Shown here: positions 11,805 to 26,032 of the stretch, one piece after another
How the letters are laid out: each line of letters begins with the position of its first letter
Position numbering within the stretch: the stretch's first letter is position 1
Assembly: GCA_026874595.1 (NCBI GenBank)
Contig: CM049312.1
Location: forward strand, 77,291,429 to 77,355,428
Direction: 5' to 3'
Origin: Sipunculus nudus
Taxonomy: Eukaryota; Annelida; Sipuncula; Golfingiida; Sipunculidae
DNA: 64,000 nt
Made by a program: the position numbers and the translations under genes
Notes under the pieces: model-generated
Databases searched by the model: none
Seen by the model: only the letters and a program-made list of their open reading frames with translations
What the model was told of the DNA's origin: nothing

Positions 11805-14435
11805 ATTTTTAGTGAACCTGTGAGCTTATGCGATGGTGTGGCGGCGTCCGTCGTCCGGCGTCCGTCGTCTGTCATCTGTACTTTAACCCATACTATCTTG
11901 AAAATGGCAAGAATTAGCATCACGAAATCTTATGCATAAAATAAGTCATCTAAAAACTCTATCGGATTTTACTTATTTTTTGGCTAACTGTATTTTCTTA
12001 GATTTTATAGGGAAAAAGCTAAAAAAGCTTAAAAAATCTTCTTCTCCGAATCTGTTCAGCCAAATTATCCAATATTTTACAGAAATGATTCCTGGAACAA
12101 TCTCTCTCAAGTTTGTTCGAATGGTTTAAGTTCAGTGATTTTTGGCTGAGTTACAGGATGTTGAACTTAGTCATCTGTCCAAAAAAGCATACTAAAATTA
12201 CAATCTCAGAAATGGCTTGAGCTATCATCACCAAATTTTATTCCAATGTTGGTCACGAGTCATATCTGAAATTGAGGTATTGGTGGCGCCACCTGCATCG
12301 GCCTTTTTTGTATGGGGGTCATCAGTGCCCGTATCTTACTGACAGCTACAAATAACTTCTTCTCTGAAACGAAATGGCCAAATTGTTTAATATCGCACAG
12401 AAATGATTCTAGGGTAGTGCTTTCTGAAGTTTGTTGAAATGATTTTCAGTTAAGTGACTTTTGGCTAAGTTATGGGAAGCTGAATTTAGTCATATGCCAT
12501 AACAGCCCATTTTTAGCTAAGTGGCTACAAAAATCTTCTTCTCAAAAACCACTGGGCCAAATTCTTAAATCTCACACATTAATTATCCATAGATGTTGAT
12601 AATTCAAATTTGTTCAAATGGTCTCAGTTCAGTGACTTTTGGCTGAGTTATGGGAAGCTGAATTTAGTCATATGCCATAACAGCCCATGTAAGCTAAGTG
12701 GCTACAAAAATCTTCTTCTCAAAAACCACTGGGCCAAATTCTTAAATCTCACACATTAATTATCCTTAGATGTTGATAATTCAAGTTTGTTCAAATTGTC
12801 TCAGTTCAGTGACTTTTGGCTAAGTTATGGGAAGCTGAATTTAGTCATATGCTATAAAAGCCCATGTTAGCTCAGTGGCTACAAAAATCTTCTTCTCAAA
12901 AACCACTGGGCCAAATTCTTAAATCTCATACATTAATTATCCTTAGAAGTTGATAATTCAAGTTTGTTCAAATGGTTTTGGTTCAATGATTTTTGGCTGA
13001 GTTATGGGAAGCTGAACTTTGCCATTTTGCTGTATTTTCCCATATGAGTTATAAACCTACAAAACGCCTTTCTACTGAAGATACTGAGGCCAGTTTGTTT
13101 AATATTTTGCAAGAATAATTCCCTGAATCATTCTAATAATAATTGTCTTTTATGGTTCCAAAAAATGAATTTTGGCTAAATTATAAAGATTGAATTGAGT
13201 CATTTTACCATACATGTTAGCTGTGTGAAGCAGATACATCTAGTCTAGCACCAGTTTATCAGCATCCATTACATCATGCCTCTAGACATTTAGATTTCAG
13301 AATATCTATGGAAAATATTGACAAGAATGTTTTTTAAAAGCTTTTAAAAAATGTAGATTTATGATATTACATATCATCTGTACACTATTCATAATTTCTC
13401 AGGAATAGCAGGAGTTACCATCTCCAGATTTTATGCAATTATCAGTCACATATCAAATGTTGATGGATTCAGCTTATTTTTGCTATCTGCATTTACTTAG
13501 ATTTTACAGGGGAAAAGCTGAAAAAAACTTCTTCTTCTTGTAAAGAGTCCAGCCAAATTGTTCAATATTTTACAGAAATGATCCAAGAGGCGAGCCTTCT
13601 CAAGTTTGTTCAAATGGTTTGTGTTGGATAAATTTTAGCAGAGTTACATAACAGGCCAAGATTGTGTATGTTTCTTGAATAGGTTGAGAAACTGCCAACT
13701 GTTTCAGATTTGGCAACAGATCAAGAGTTCATTCAGTGCAGCCAGATTTAGGTCAAGAGTTCAATCAGTGCAGCCAAGCACAAGGCATGTGATCACCTCA
13801 TGGGCAGCATGTGATCATTTCATGGGTAGCATGTGATCACCTCATGAGTATCATGTGATCACTACATGTTCATTCAGTGCAGCCAGGTACAGGTCAAAAG
13901 TTCACTCAGTCTAGCCAGGTGCAGGTCAAGAGTTCACTCAGTGCAGTAGCCTGAGCCAGTAATTTGTCACAGTACACTCGGGGAAACAGCCTTTCTCACC
14001 TAAGCCTGGTCAGCCCTGTGCATCAGACTCAAGGTAAGTTTGATGTATTGGGCTGATATTCTGACCTGTCTATGTGTCTTTAATGGCTTTCTCTTTCACA
14101 AGACAGGTGTTGCCATCTACAATGACTTTTGCAAAGTGTATGTGCCTGCTTAATTCTACGGAAGAATTTGATATATCAGCCTGAAATTTGGCATATTTAT
14201 ACATGTCAAATAGCTTTGTCGTATACAAGACTGGTGGTGCCACCTACAATAATTTTTGTGTTGTGTGCACCCATGCCAGAATTTCAGCAGTGATGTTTGT
14301 GTATTGTTTCTTGTTCAAAATGTTTAGTACTTGCATTGTTCATATATATGAAAAGTAGTGGTTCAGCATTGAAGCGTTATACATGGTGTATATCCATATG
14401 CACAGGTTCGCATTAGGCCTGTAGGCCTTGTTTTT
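11805..14435 (+). repeat. Dispersed repeat, copy B
   Basis: Second copy of the repeat at 2770-6245, with the same start ('gtgaacctgtgagcttatgcgatggtg') and the same terminal AGGCCTGTAGGCCT hairpin. It contains three tandem copies of a ~180-bp unit (near 12455, 12640 and 12815). Near 13790-13870 there is a short tandem block built on 'catgtgatcac(c/t)(t/a)catg'. Confidence 0.7.
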
Positions 14436-17400
14436 AATATAAATAAAAGCCATAAAACCAGGTACTTATGATCATTATTTAAATTTGTGAATTTTGTATA
14501 TTCTGGATTCTGAACATCATTGTCTGGCTAAAACTGAATAAATACTAGACATGGTGGGAATGCTTTGCAAATGTATTTGAATACGAATAAGAATATGTAC
14601 TGCATATAAAAAATTTTATTGCATAAGAATGGGAATTCAGGTAAAAATGAAAGAATTTGAATACCAGTGCAGATACTTTCAAAATATATTCATGAATGCA
14701 TTCATGAATATATTCTATCATATGACTTTCTTATTATTTTTTTTAATAAAAATTATATTGGCACAATATTTGTTATTAAATTTAGTAAATAGTTAAACTC
14801 TTTTATTATATGTGCTGCTTATAAGTTATATGGCCAAGTCAAAATCTGTGTGACAGTAGTACTCCATTTGTTAATAAAATAAATTAAATCAATTCTCTTC
14901 CCTGTCTCCAAAGATACTATCAAAATCATACATAAGCTAAACACCAATAACTCATAATAAAGCTTATATTTATTACTACACAAAACCAGCGTGTGCCTCT
15001 TTCCCAAATCATATTTTTTATCATAAATAACAGCTGAGCGCCGTGACCCATGGGTCCCTTGTTTAAGAACATTACAACATTTTGCATTCAAAATTCCTCA
15101 GAATGTGTCTATAAAGATTTCTTTGATTCACCAGGACCACCTTTCTTTCATCAATGGAAGCAATATAGGAATTCAAATTAATGAAATTTGATATACTTTC
15201 AGTGTAACAACATTTGAAGGGGAATGGAAACCATAGACATATTCAGTGTCCTTGAGTATTGTTAAAAATGTTATTTGAGATGAAAAAAGGTGATGCATTT
15301 TCATTTCATACAATAAAAAACTAGCGTCCCTTGAATAAATTACTTTGTAAGGTGACAGTATGCTTTCCAGGGCTGTCTTCTATAATTTCACAGTAAAATG
15401 CTATTTAATCCCAGTTCAATTGATATATTTTACTTCTTTGAAACATGGTTCTCATGCCCTCAAAAAGTCATGAATTTTGTCATTTTAAAATTCAGTCCTT
15501 AAAAAGTCATAATTTATTGGGAATTTTCAGTGATGAAACTTTTGAAAAATTATGTGCAGAGTTTCTAAAATATCTCTCATTTATGCTTAAAATTCTATAT
15601 GTGTTGGTAAATTTTTAATGATCTATTGAACTGCAGCAACACAGTATACAATGCAATTCTCAGTCATGGGGGGGGGGGGGGGGGGGCTAAGGAAGGTCAT
15701 TAATATTTGTTTTGAATAATGAAAAATTATGGAAATATAAAATTCTGGAAGAGTGGGAACACTGTTATATTAAAAGGTCAAGTGTTGGCACATGCAAACA
15801 ATTGAAACATCTTGTTTGTTGGAGGAAATTAAGTTGTGTTTGATTAAGAAATGTTGCAAACAAAAATGTTTCCCCTCCTGATGATAGAGTGGTTGGCATA
15901 TTTGTTTAAGGATTAAAGTGGTACAGTGCCTAGGAGGTTTGCAATTGAATCTCATATCCTAAAAGAAATGTGTCAATTACCATGCCAGATTAATATATTA
16001 AATATATTGAACACTCGAGAAGGGACAAAATATCTGTATGTTGCAAAAGACTTTTGCACAAATGACCACTATTTGACAATCAGGTATTTATCAGATATCG
16101 AAAGGTTCCCTGAGTGATCATTTCATTTGCATGGTGATAAAAACAGGATTTACAGTAGTTATGTTGCTAGGAGACTGGAGATGGCAGTGTGGGTGCATGT
16201 TTAACATGCATGTTTAACATACGGTTTCCTCAACACAGGATTCAACATACCATATTTAATACACTGCATAAGAAAATTTCAGTTTCACATATTCAGTGAA
16301 GTATTAATTTGCTTCATCTCATGTTCTTGGGAAAATAGAGCATGTGCATAAATACTAGCTCTTTAAATATTTTGAATGCATTGTTGAAATGGATTTGACA
16401 CACACTCATTAAAAGTGTCTTCACACTGGTTCAGGGTGAATACAGTATCTGAGTGAATTTGATATCAAAACTATCTCACGAGATGGCATCACTGATACGA
16501 ATCAAAAGGCCAATGGATACAGGTTTAGTGGAAAGAGAATTAAGGTGGGTTTGAATGAAGTAAAACAGACTAGTCGATAACCTTAAATCATTAAGATTGT
16601 ATTTACACTGCCTAAAAGAATTTTCCTATAACAATAAAAGAAAGTCAAATTAAGATATTTTTGCTTGGGAGAATAGCAAGATAAAATGTTCTCCAGAAAA
16701 AAATATGCAAGATAAAATATCTTGAGATAATTTATCTAGCATAGAAAATTCCCCCCCCCCCTCAGGTAAGATTTTTTCCCCCATTCCAAGATCATTTGTG
16801 AGAAAATGTTTCTAGTTTGGGAGAATAGCAAGAATACTTACCTATGGTAGTTAAAATATCTGTCTGCTATAGATAAAATATCTACAGATGATGAAATGGA
16901 ATGTGGTAGCCTCCAAGAAAGTATTTCTGGCTGGTTTCACCTGCATAATCAAGATAAAATGTAAAGAAATGATAAGCAAATAATATCATTTCACTCTAAA
17001 CCCTGCTCAGCTGGCAATTAATGCTTTAGCTGATATTACACACACTTAATGCTTGTATTGTCTAGTTATATATACATGCACACTTACATAGTGTGGACAC
17101 AGCTATACCTGGTGTTGTCTGCCCCTGGTTACATATATGTACCACCTAACTGGGATATTAATATACGTACCACCTTACTGGGATATTAATTTGCAATCTG
17201 CAGAAAGATAAAATGTTTACAAATTATAGATGCAGTTACCTTCACAGAAAAAAAATTCTTTTTAAAAATTTTCAATCTGAGAAAAGTCAAAATATAAGAG
17301 AAATTTAGTTTTCCATACAGGTCAAGATTAGTTAATAGATTTTTGCATTTGTTTGGCTCTTCTGGGATTGTACAGTAGCATCCTGTGTGACACCTTAGAC

Positions 17401-20090
17401 AAAGTGTTATGATAGGTTTCTTTGGGAGCAACACTGATAATTTGAAGTCATGGTTTGTTTTCCTGTTGCAAGGAAAATGCTTTTTATGAAGCTTTTTGTC
17501 ACAACCACTCGTGCTGACTTCCAGATATACCACGACTGTTCAGATCACCGCTGCCTTGAGCAGCGTTGTGAGAAAGAAGTACACAAAGAAGAAGTCACGC
17601 ATTATTCCAAGTGCATAAGAACTTGCAAATCAATATAAACACAAGTTTGGACAGCTACATACTCTAACACCTCTTGCTTTCTAACGTGAAAATGCATCAT
17701 TATCTATGGTGTCATAGGCAAGTCATTTGACAGCTGCCAGCCCTGGGTCGAACAGACTAATAAGCGTGTAAAATGGAACATCCGAAACAAGCAAAAGCCA
17801 AAAACAAAGGGCTGCTTTGTGTGACTGAACAATAAATTTTGCTAGAGGTTGTTTCCCCGATGAAGACCTCGTGATGTGAAAATCAATAAGAGTTCCTCAA
17901 GGGACAATCCATTTTCATCTGTTGGTAGCAGGGATGGTGAGTCTGTACCTACTGTTAAAGGTCCCCTGTCTCCTCCATTTTTTATACTACATCACGCAAA
18001 TAAATTTGTTATTGTTTCTGTATACTAGCACTCCTGAAATGATATAATTCAATTTGTGGATACATATTTTTTCATTAGTTTATTCTTTTATTATCTTCAA
18101 AAAGAATTTATATTTTCACCTCTGTGTGTCTTTGTGTCTGGTAAGGGGATTAGCAAAGAACTTGAGGAGGAATGGGATATGGACTAGGGACAACCCAGCC
18201 TTTAAAGCCAGCTATTCTCCTACCTTTGCAGTAGGATGTGTTTTCTGACTTTGCATACATATTAATGAACTGTAGGTGATTCCTGTTAAGATCAGTTACA
18301 CCCTGTAATGGATATATGAGCTTGTTTATCTGTAACCGGCTGTTTGTAAACAGTGCATTGTGCCAATGTTGACAAACAGAAAAGTTCTGACAACCAATTT
18401 AGTGATCCATATACATATGTTACCTGGTAAAAACATATGGGTATATAAGCTAAACAAACAGGCTGTCTGTGATGGGATCAGTGTTTTCAAGCCACTTCTT
18501 TTACGAGAGGTTTAATAACATTTAGTTTAAGGGACATAATCAGGAGCAATGTTATGCCCATTCTTTCTCACTATCAATACAGTTTTGCTTTATACAAAAG
18601 TTTCCCAAACAAAACTATCCCAGCACACAGTCTCTCAATACCTTGCATACAGCTGTTTAATATCTTGTTATGGCTCTGCATGCTGGTAAACACAGTCCAT
18701 GTGTGTCTGTTTACCATAACAAGGCTGCAAGACCAGAGGTCTGACTGATATTTTGGGGGCTCCGGGATGCACGTGGCCCCACATACTGTGTTTATGTTAA
18801 CACCTGTGATCGCCCCCGCCCCCCCCCCCCCCCCGCTCCACTATTTTTAACACTTGTTTACAGGAGTAAGGAAACGGTTTAATTAAAGGCTATATTTTGG
18901 CAGGATTTTGATAATTCAACATGCTTTATAGGTGACTAGGGCCCTTTAATAGCTAGACATCAAGAAGATATCTGATATCAGGCTCCCTTAAATTTTGGTG
19001 TTGATCCAGATAAAGAGGTTGATACAGAGGTGTGGTTACAGAAGGGTTAATTATTTTGCCATCATGGAGGCTTTCACTCTGCTGATCTATGGTACATACC
19101 AGATAAGGGTATGTCCATTACAGCTGGCATTATATGTCTTTATTCTGGTCGGCAATAGGTCTGCAGTGCTGCATGCCCACCTTTAAGATTTTCGTATAGT
19201 TTATATAATTTTGGCACCCATGAGTGTACAATTGTACATCAGCCAGTGAAAATTGTCACCAAATGCAATAACATCAAATTTGTGTGATAAGCATAGATAC
19301 CATGGAATTTTGATGATATCTGCATGACATGTATGCTATTTGGAACTCCATGCTATCCTTCCTGGCCCTATAGACTTGTAGATATATCAATTAAGGAAGT
19401 ACCTGTTATGCAAATATAGAAATATTTTAGTTCCTAAGCTCCAGGTTAGAAGGTGACTTTTAAAGATCAGAAAGTTGGTACAGAGAGCCAGAGAATTCCA
19501 GGAGAGTTTTGGGGGAGTTTTAAATGAGCAAAGAGGCCATAAATTATGGCAATAAATAAATTTTACATGCATATATTTTGTGGTTTGCAAGACAGGATTT
19601 TGTGTATGTTATTAATATATTCCTTGATTTAACATCATAATAAATAATTTACAGCCTCTCTGCTCATATAGGTTTCTCCTAGGACTCTTTGCTGAGTCTC
19701 TAACTTTTGAAAATCCTGGTAAGAAGATTTTCTTGTTTACCTAGAAAGACACTGATGACAGCAATGTTAAACTCCTAATTTTATTAAAAACAATGGCAAT
19801 TCTGAGTCAACATCTGAATTAAGGGTATAGGCAGCTCTGGGTCTGTACCCTTATCAAGCTTGAATTAAGTTGCTTAAAATGTCATGGCTGAATGTGCAGA
19901 CAATTTTTCTTTTTTTTTAATGATTTTTTATGGAGCTAGGTAACTGCCCCCATTTTTATTACTTGCCTAACTGGGTACAATACCATTAATTCCATTTTAG
20001 TCTCAGACTTCATGACAGTCGCTTACAGGAGCTAGCTATCCTGGAACCAAGGAACCCCAGAAAGGCACACTCGTTTGTCAGTGAATCACA
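14436..20090. other. Intron-like host DNA with homopolymer runs
   Basis: AT-rich. Poly-G at about 15669-15686 and poly-C near 16751 and 18818-18834. Several 60-115 codon open frames exist but none shows a recognisable domain or exon-like splice context. Confidence 0.5.
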
Positions 20091-20094
20091 ACTG

Positions 20095-20240
20095 TTGGGC
20101 ACAGTCTCCCCATTTTAGCCTTCAGAGTGCTCACCTTTGGTGGAACCAACATTAAAATATCTCACTGCTCCTCGGCTGAGATTTGAACTCATGACCTCCC
20201 AGTCATGTTCTCTACCCCATGACCACAGAAGCCAGTCAGT
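20095..20240 (-). repeat. tRNA-derived SINE fragment
   Basis: On the minus strand it reads 'actggcttctgtggtcatggggtagag' then a B-box-like 'gagttcaaatctcagc'. It matches the family of the copy at 8490-8790. Confidence 0.6.
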
Positions 20241-20244
20241 AACT

Positions 20245-23200
20245 CTGCTGGCCCGTGGAGCCAGGAGACATGAAATAGAATGGGAGTTCTTACACAGAAC
20301 CTCTTGATAAGATACTGAAATATGGAGACTGTTACCTCAATCAAAAATAAATCTGATAAAAAAATAATAAAATAAAAGATTAAAGATCATTCTGCGCTGT
20401 ATCACCGATTGAAAGACTAGCATTCATGAAGACTTGACATATATAATTGTCAAATCCTCAGTATCCAGGATTGATAAGAAAATGGGTACTTCTTAATTAC
20501 TAGCATTAAATATGCTAGCTTGTCTTGCCTGTTATTATTTTGCTCTTTATAACCAGTGTAGTTTCATCCCAAATTCAACAGACTATTTTAAGTAAATGAA
20601 GACTGCATGGCTAAACTATTTTAACATTAATATATAACATTTAATGCACCCATGTCAGGTGTGCATTTTGCACCACAGGCCATAGGAATAACATGCCTAA
20701 AGATAATTTGTAAATTAATAAGCAGCAGATAAGATAAAAGATTATTTCAGACCCAACTTACCACATATTTTTTATTAATAGAATAAAATTTTTTATTTTG
20801 ATTCAGAGTAACAAATTGTTTTCTCCCTTGATCCACAATCGTAGTTGCTAACAGGTGGCGCTGTAATAGCCCCTTTGAAAAATAGTGTCAGATATCTCTG
20901 GATATATGCAGAAATAAGAAAACAGATGAGGTGCGTAACAATAGTCCAGCGCAACCACCATCAATTATAATATATATGAATAAATGATAATCATCTATGA
21001 TGAATATTCTGTTAGAATAAATGTTTCTTTTACATAATTTGTGGTTCAATACAGTGTTAATATTATAAATTATACCTTGAAGCAGTCAGCCTTCTTTATT
21101 CAGTAATTCTGTAGTTATCATGTTTTCTAACAAATTAGACTGTGCTTATATGCTGTTATTGCCATATGGCAACTAGCAGTGTTGTTAATGATCATTTAAA
21201 AAAAATGTAATCTGGCCATTAATTAACCAAAAATCAATACATAGCAGTGGATTAAATTACAAATCTGCCTTTGGGTTGTTGCATTAAGAGCTTTTACCTG
21301 GTAACAGCCAGAAATACCAAGTTAAAGTAGATGGCCTCAGTCTAATGTGAATTACAGCCAGGGTATTTTTGACCAAATGTTTTGTCCACTCAGGAGCCAG
21401 AGTTCATTAAGCTGTTGAGCAAAACAGCATGTAAGAATTGAACATTTTAACTGAAACCAATTCAGGTCAATGAAAAATGCATTATCAGTTTGAGGACCAT
21501 ATTCATTTTGATTATATAAGGTGCATTAGACAAAGTCACATGAAATTGGTTGATCGATGATTCGAAGGCTTCCTCTTTAAAAGCTCATCAAAGTTTCAGC
21601 ATAGCTTTCATTTTAAATGGTTGGTTTATTCTTTTTCTGAAGTACACTTTTAAGATACAAGTGTGTACTTAAGCTGTAGAATCATGGATCAGTAGGCAAT
21701 CTGATTGGATTGATATGACCTACATTGAGGCATGACATTAGTCATGTCAAAAACTGCACTGCAAATTTGAGCTAGACTCTCACAACCATATTTCATAACA
21801 CAAAGGCCAAGCAATCTCACATTGGGCAGTGTTTGAGGAACTGACACAAAGGTAATGTGTGAATGTAAACAGGAACACGTAAATCACATGCATGTCTATG
21901 GTGACTGCCATCATTTCCTAGGTTTTGCAGGACTTAATTAGCTGTCAGTCACACAACTCAGGTAGACATGCCTGTCTCATGTATCTGGTGAGCAATGCGG
22001 CCAACATACTGGGAGAAATACTAATATGCTGAGTGTTTATAACAGCTAGAATAATTTTTGCACTTGGTGGTTGTTATTAGAAAGTAAACGAGCACTATGT
22101 TAGTCTGGAAAAACTGATTGACACAATGCTTGTAAGTGGTGCAGCATCATCATGCAAAAATAATGAAAATTTTTGTTTTTCTCTTCAAGATTTAGTGCAT
22201 GTTTGTTTAGACATTTCTTTTTGCCACTCTGACATCCAGGGAGACTTTCATATGTCACAGAAGCAACAGAGCGGCCATGTTTACTTTACTTTTAAAAAAA
22301 AATAAATTTGCAGGTTTTCACCTCAAAGGTCAGGTTTGTTTAGAAAGAAAAGGTGTTTTTGATCTTTTTTTTTTAATTTGTAGAGTGCAATGCATGTTTT
22401 ATATAAATTTTTGGTTTCACTAAATGATTTATTCCCAAGGAGTTTGTATTTTAAGCATTCACTTTGGTACCATATGAATTGTACCATCAAACATGGAATT
22501 ACCATGTTATCTATCCCATTTACATTGATAAAAATAGGTATTTTACAGTCAAACAATTGAAGGCTGCACTGCAGTGTGTATAAAATATATCAAAGAATAT
22601 GAAATTGTCACCATAAAGTTTGGACCACATGTATGTTACTTCTGACTGGAAATTTAAATAAAAGCTGGCTCAGATATTCATAACATAATAGGTTTATTCA
22701 TCCGTTCATTTTGAAAACTCCTCTGGATTTTATCTCAATTCCCTCAACAATATATGCGTTAAATTATTATGTGGTGCACAGGGAAAGCATAAACATGGAG
22801 CCCTTATTTGTAGAATGTCAGGACGGTATTGAACTGGGACAGCCTTACGTTTTTACTAGCTATAGTTTACTTCAGGCCCCGGTCACTATTTCTATTTCAA
22901 CATGGTCCCAAGAAGATTAGGGCTTAGAGAACAAGGTCATCCTGTTTTGATGTACACTGATGGGAGCCCGACCCGGGAGGCACTAGTACTCCTAGTGCAT
23001 CATTCAGCTTTTGCTTCTAATATGATTAAAAAAACAGTGTTGATAGAATGCTAACAGCTATTATAGCAGGGTAAGGAAGCTTACACTGAAGAACTTTAAT
23101 AGGATAATCATGTAAACCAGTGGCCCCTCGGCCTCGTGGGATATTATAAGGTGAGAGGGATTATTAAGTAAACTTTTTCCTCTGATCATGCATGCAAGCA

Positions 23201-24990
23201 GGGATCAGTCTCAGAGACTTTAAGGTGTCCCATCTCTAGCAAGCCATTAATCTGCAGATACAATGCGGGCTTTTAGTGTAAACTTAATCGCTGTATGTTT
23301 CTGGTTGGTTAATTTTGATGCATAGAACATCACCTTTAAAAGAGCTGCGTGGGATAGCGTAGATTATGTCAGTAATGAGAACTAGTTCCCCTGGATACAA
23401 AACTGGCTGTGATCAGTAACATTTGTAGTCATAGTTTAAAGTCATTATATTATGAAGTTTATCCCTCTGTTTACTAGTACCCGGCTCTTCCATGCTTTAA
23501 AACACCTAGAGTGCAATCTTAACTGCATGTATGTGGCGTAGGTGTCTGGGATCCTGTATACTGCTGCATCAAAAGGGTTCATAAAAACTCTAGATCATGA
23601 AATACTTGGCAGGTAATAAATCATGTAAAATCACAAAGTTTTTGTGTTGATAATGGGGAAACCAATGTATTCTGGGGGATGAAAGTAGTAATTTATATCC
23701 AAATGACTAAGAAGCTTAGCTAAACAATACATTTATGAATAAAAAATTAACAGAACTCACTTTTAAAAAATTTGCAACCAGGGCACTTGAAACTGTCTCT
23801 GAATCAGAATTGAACAATGTATGAACTGTGTGACCTTTGCTCAGAGCCACACAGCTGGCAGTTGATACATGGTTACAATTAAATTTACCCGGGTGGGTGC
23901 CGACTTAATGAGGCTTGGGGAATACAGCTCTAGAGCAGACATTTTTTATGCTTATCATTGCTTTTAATTACAACTCCTAGTCAATATTTAAAGTGAAAAT
24001 ACACTTTCAAAGTGGAATATATGTTATTTACACATTCGATAAAAACTTCTTTTTTTTTAATCATGAAAAATACACCTTTTACTGTGATATCATCATTTTA
24101 TTGCTACCGGTAAGTTGAATGTCTCTAGTTTGCTCAAAGGATCTTCTAGGGTTCTCTCACAGCATAGCATGGGAGAGAGCATGGGAGCTATATAGGGCTA
24201 GTGCAATCTATGAATAATTCTCAAATTGAGTCACATGTTACCTTCTCTAGAAGAGTTGATTTTGAGGATTATTGTGACACGTGTAGGTTTAATTAACTAA
24301 GTGAAAGTTAGTTTTTATTGAAAAAAAATGGTTTATGGAGCTCAAGGACTTTTTAAATTTTAATTGTTTATCATGGCTTTCTCCAGGAAGAAAATTCGAA
24401 GAATTTGTGATGTTCAGGTCAAATTTTTTAGAGTCACATGAGATGTTTTAGTGTTCAAGGGGAGGAGATAGAATTTTATTAATATCGAAAACCTTTTAAC
24501 ATACATTGTCATATTGGTACATGAACAACCCTAACACCTGTGTTGTTTGTGTATCTGTAAACATGATGTACACATGTAACTTTAAACCTGGTTCAAAATT
24601 TTTGTATAATATAACATTGGAAAGCTCAAATGAAGATGCAACTTTTGCCATTTTCCCATGATGCATTGCTAGAAGGTTGGCAGCTGGATTTGTCTGTGGT
24701 TTGGGGTGTGATGGGGTATTTGCGTAAGTCTGAGGTGTACGTGCATATGGTAAAGAGTCTCCTGGGCAGGTCAGCAACTCAATTTCAGTCAGGATAAACT
24801 GATTCTATGGCTGTTTTCCTAAACACACACCAGTGGCCAGCAAGCTAATAAGGTGGGTTCCAACATATAACATGCTGTTATCAGGCATTGCAAACACTAT
24901 TACTTGCTGTCAATAATTTCTTGGAAGACATTTCTGAAGTAATCATCTGTGATTTAGCTGGTGGCATATCACTTTATGCCCCCTGGTGGC
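20245..24990. other. Intron-like host DNA, nothing recognised
   Basis: AT-rich sequence. I looked for upstream MTO1 exons here and did not recognise any. Short open frames look random. Confidence 0.5.
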
Positions 24991-24997
24991 AATTATT

Positions 24998-25003
24998 TGC
25001 ACT
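24998..25003. repeat. Target-site duplication, left copy (TGCACT)
   Basis: Six bases directly outside the left terminal inverted repeat. The identical direct repeat lies at 58025-58030 outside the right one. Six-base duplications are the rule for Polinton integrases. Confidence 0.92.
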
Positions 25004-25385
25004 AGTAGTGCTATATATATTAAGTACCAAAAAGTCATTGATAAGTACCAAAACCATTAATAAGTCCCATTTTTGGTCATTAATAAGTACCAAAAAGTCA
25101 TTGATAAGTACCAAAACCATTAATAAGTACCATCCTTAGTACAGTCATTAATAAGTACCAAAAAGTCATTGATAAGTACCAAAACCATTAATAAGTACCA
25201 TCCTTAGTAGAGTCATTAATAAGTACCAAAAAGTCATTGATAAGTACCAAAACCATTAATAAGTACCATCCTGAGTAGAGTCATTAATAAGTGCCAAAAA
25301 GTGATTAATTAATTGGGAGGAATGCGGACTGGGTGGGAGGGGTGGGGGAGGGGGCCCCCTGGCGGTTGACCGGGTGGTGTTTAAC
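25004..25385 (+). repeat. Left terminal inverted repeat, 382 bp
   Basis: The reverse complement of 57643-58024, with no mismatch found by eye. It holds about four tandem 68-bp units (period points 25078, 25146, 25214, 25282) built on TAAGTACCA words, then a G-rich stretch with GGTGGGAGGGGTGGGGGAGG. The outermost bases are AGTAGTGCTATATATATT. Confidence 0.95.
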
Positions 25386-25527
25386 TTTAGTGGAGTTGGC
25401 GGGAGGGTTGGGTTCCTTTCAAACATACACGCACCTATACATATCCCACACGTCATAAAAGAAAGAAAAAAAAGGCATGGTATAATCCAAATACAAAACT
25501 TTAATTCAATACAAACATATGAAACGC
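25386..25527. other. Left subterminal non-coding stretch
   Basis: Contains ATTAAA on the minus strand near 25500, which could serve as the polyadenylation signal of the first minus-strand gene. No other feature seen. Confidence 0.4.
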
Positions 25528-25983
25528 TTAATGTTTATAGGTTTGCAGCTTAACTAAAAGTTCCTTGATAAGACTGATGTTTGTTTCAATCTTATTGAAA
25601 TAAAGTTCAAGTTTGCTGATGATTTTCTTTTCTTCTTTCTTTCTGGCATCTTCATCATCATCAGGAACAACTTGCTGGCGTTTGATCCGTTTTGATGGTT
25701 GTTTCTTCTCGGGAACAGGACGTTTACGTTTTTTCTTTTTTTCTGGGGGTGTTGGTGGGGTGGACCCCGTTTGCTCTGTGGTGGGTGGCGGCCCCAGGCT
25801 AGCGAGGAATTCGTTGATGTTGTTTGCCATTTCTACCACATCTGGTGCGGGTTCTTGTTCTGCGGCCCCCATTCCGTGATCGGGACGGGGTAACTCCCCT
25901 TCTTCCAGTTGTGTTTGTGGAAACGGGATGGTGGCAGGCACAGTTCCGGGCGGCAGCATTATTTCCATCAAATTTGTGGACAT
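25528..25983 (-). CDS. Hypothetical nuclear protein with basic patch and coiled coil, 151 aa
   Basis: I do not recognise a family. The protein has an acidic and proline-rich N-terminal half. Near residues 85-107 is a dense Lys/Arg run (KKKKRKRP...KRIKR) that looks like a bipartite nuclear localisation signal. The last 45 residues are heptad-like and rich in Lys, Glu, Leu and Ile, suggesting a coiled coil. The open frame extends to 26028, but the TATA box at 26033-26040 lies only five bases before that ATG, so transcription should start inside it. The ATG at 25983 is the first usable one. An ETS-like CCGGAAGT lies at 26052-26059. It is the leftmost gene, next to the terminal repeat. Confidence 0.7.
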   Translation of the reverse strand: MSTNLMEIMLPPGTVPATIPFPQTQLEEGELPRPDHGMGAAEQEPAPDVVEMANNINEFLASLGPPPTTEQTGSTPPTPPEKKKKRKRPVPEKKQPSKRIKRQQVVPDDDEDARKKEEKKIISKLELYFNKIETNISLIKELLVKLQTYKH

Positions 25984-26032
25984 CCAATTCTCCGGTCGGG
26001 GAAGAAGTGAAAAATACACAGTTCGCATTCTG

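Noticed and set aside
17186-17638. Possible host exons (115- and 62-codon frames on opposite strands)
   Set aside because: No recognisable domain, low-complexity composition and no convincing splice sites.
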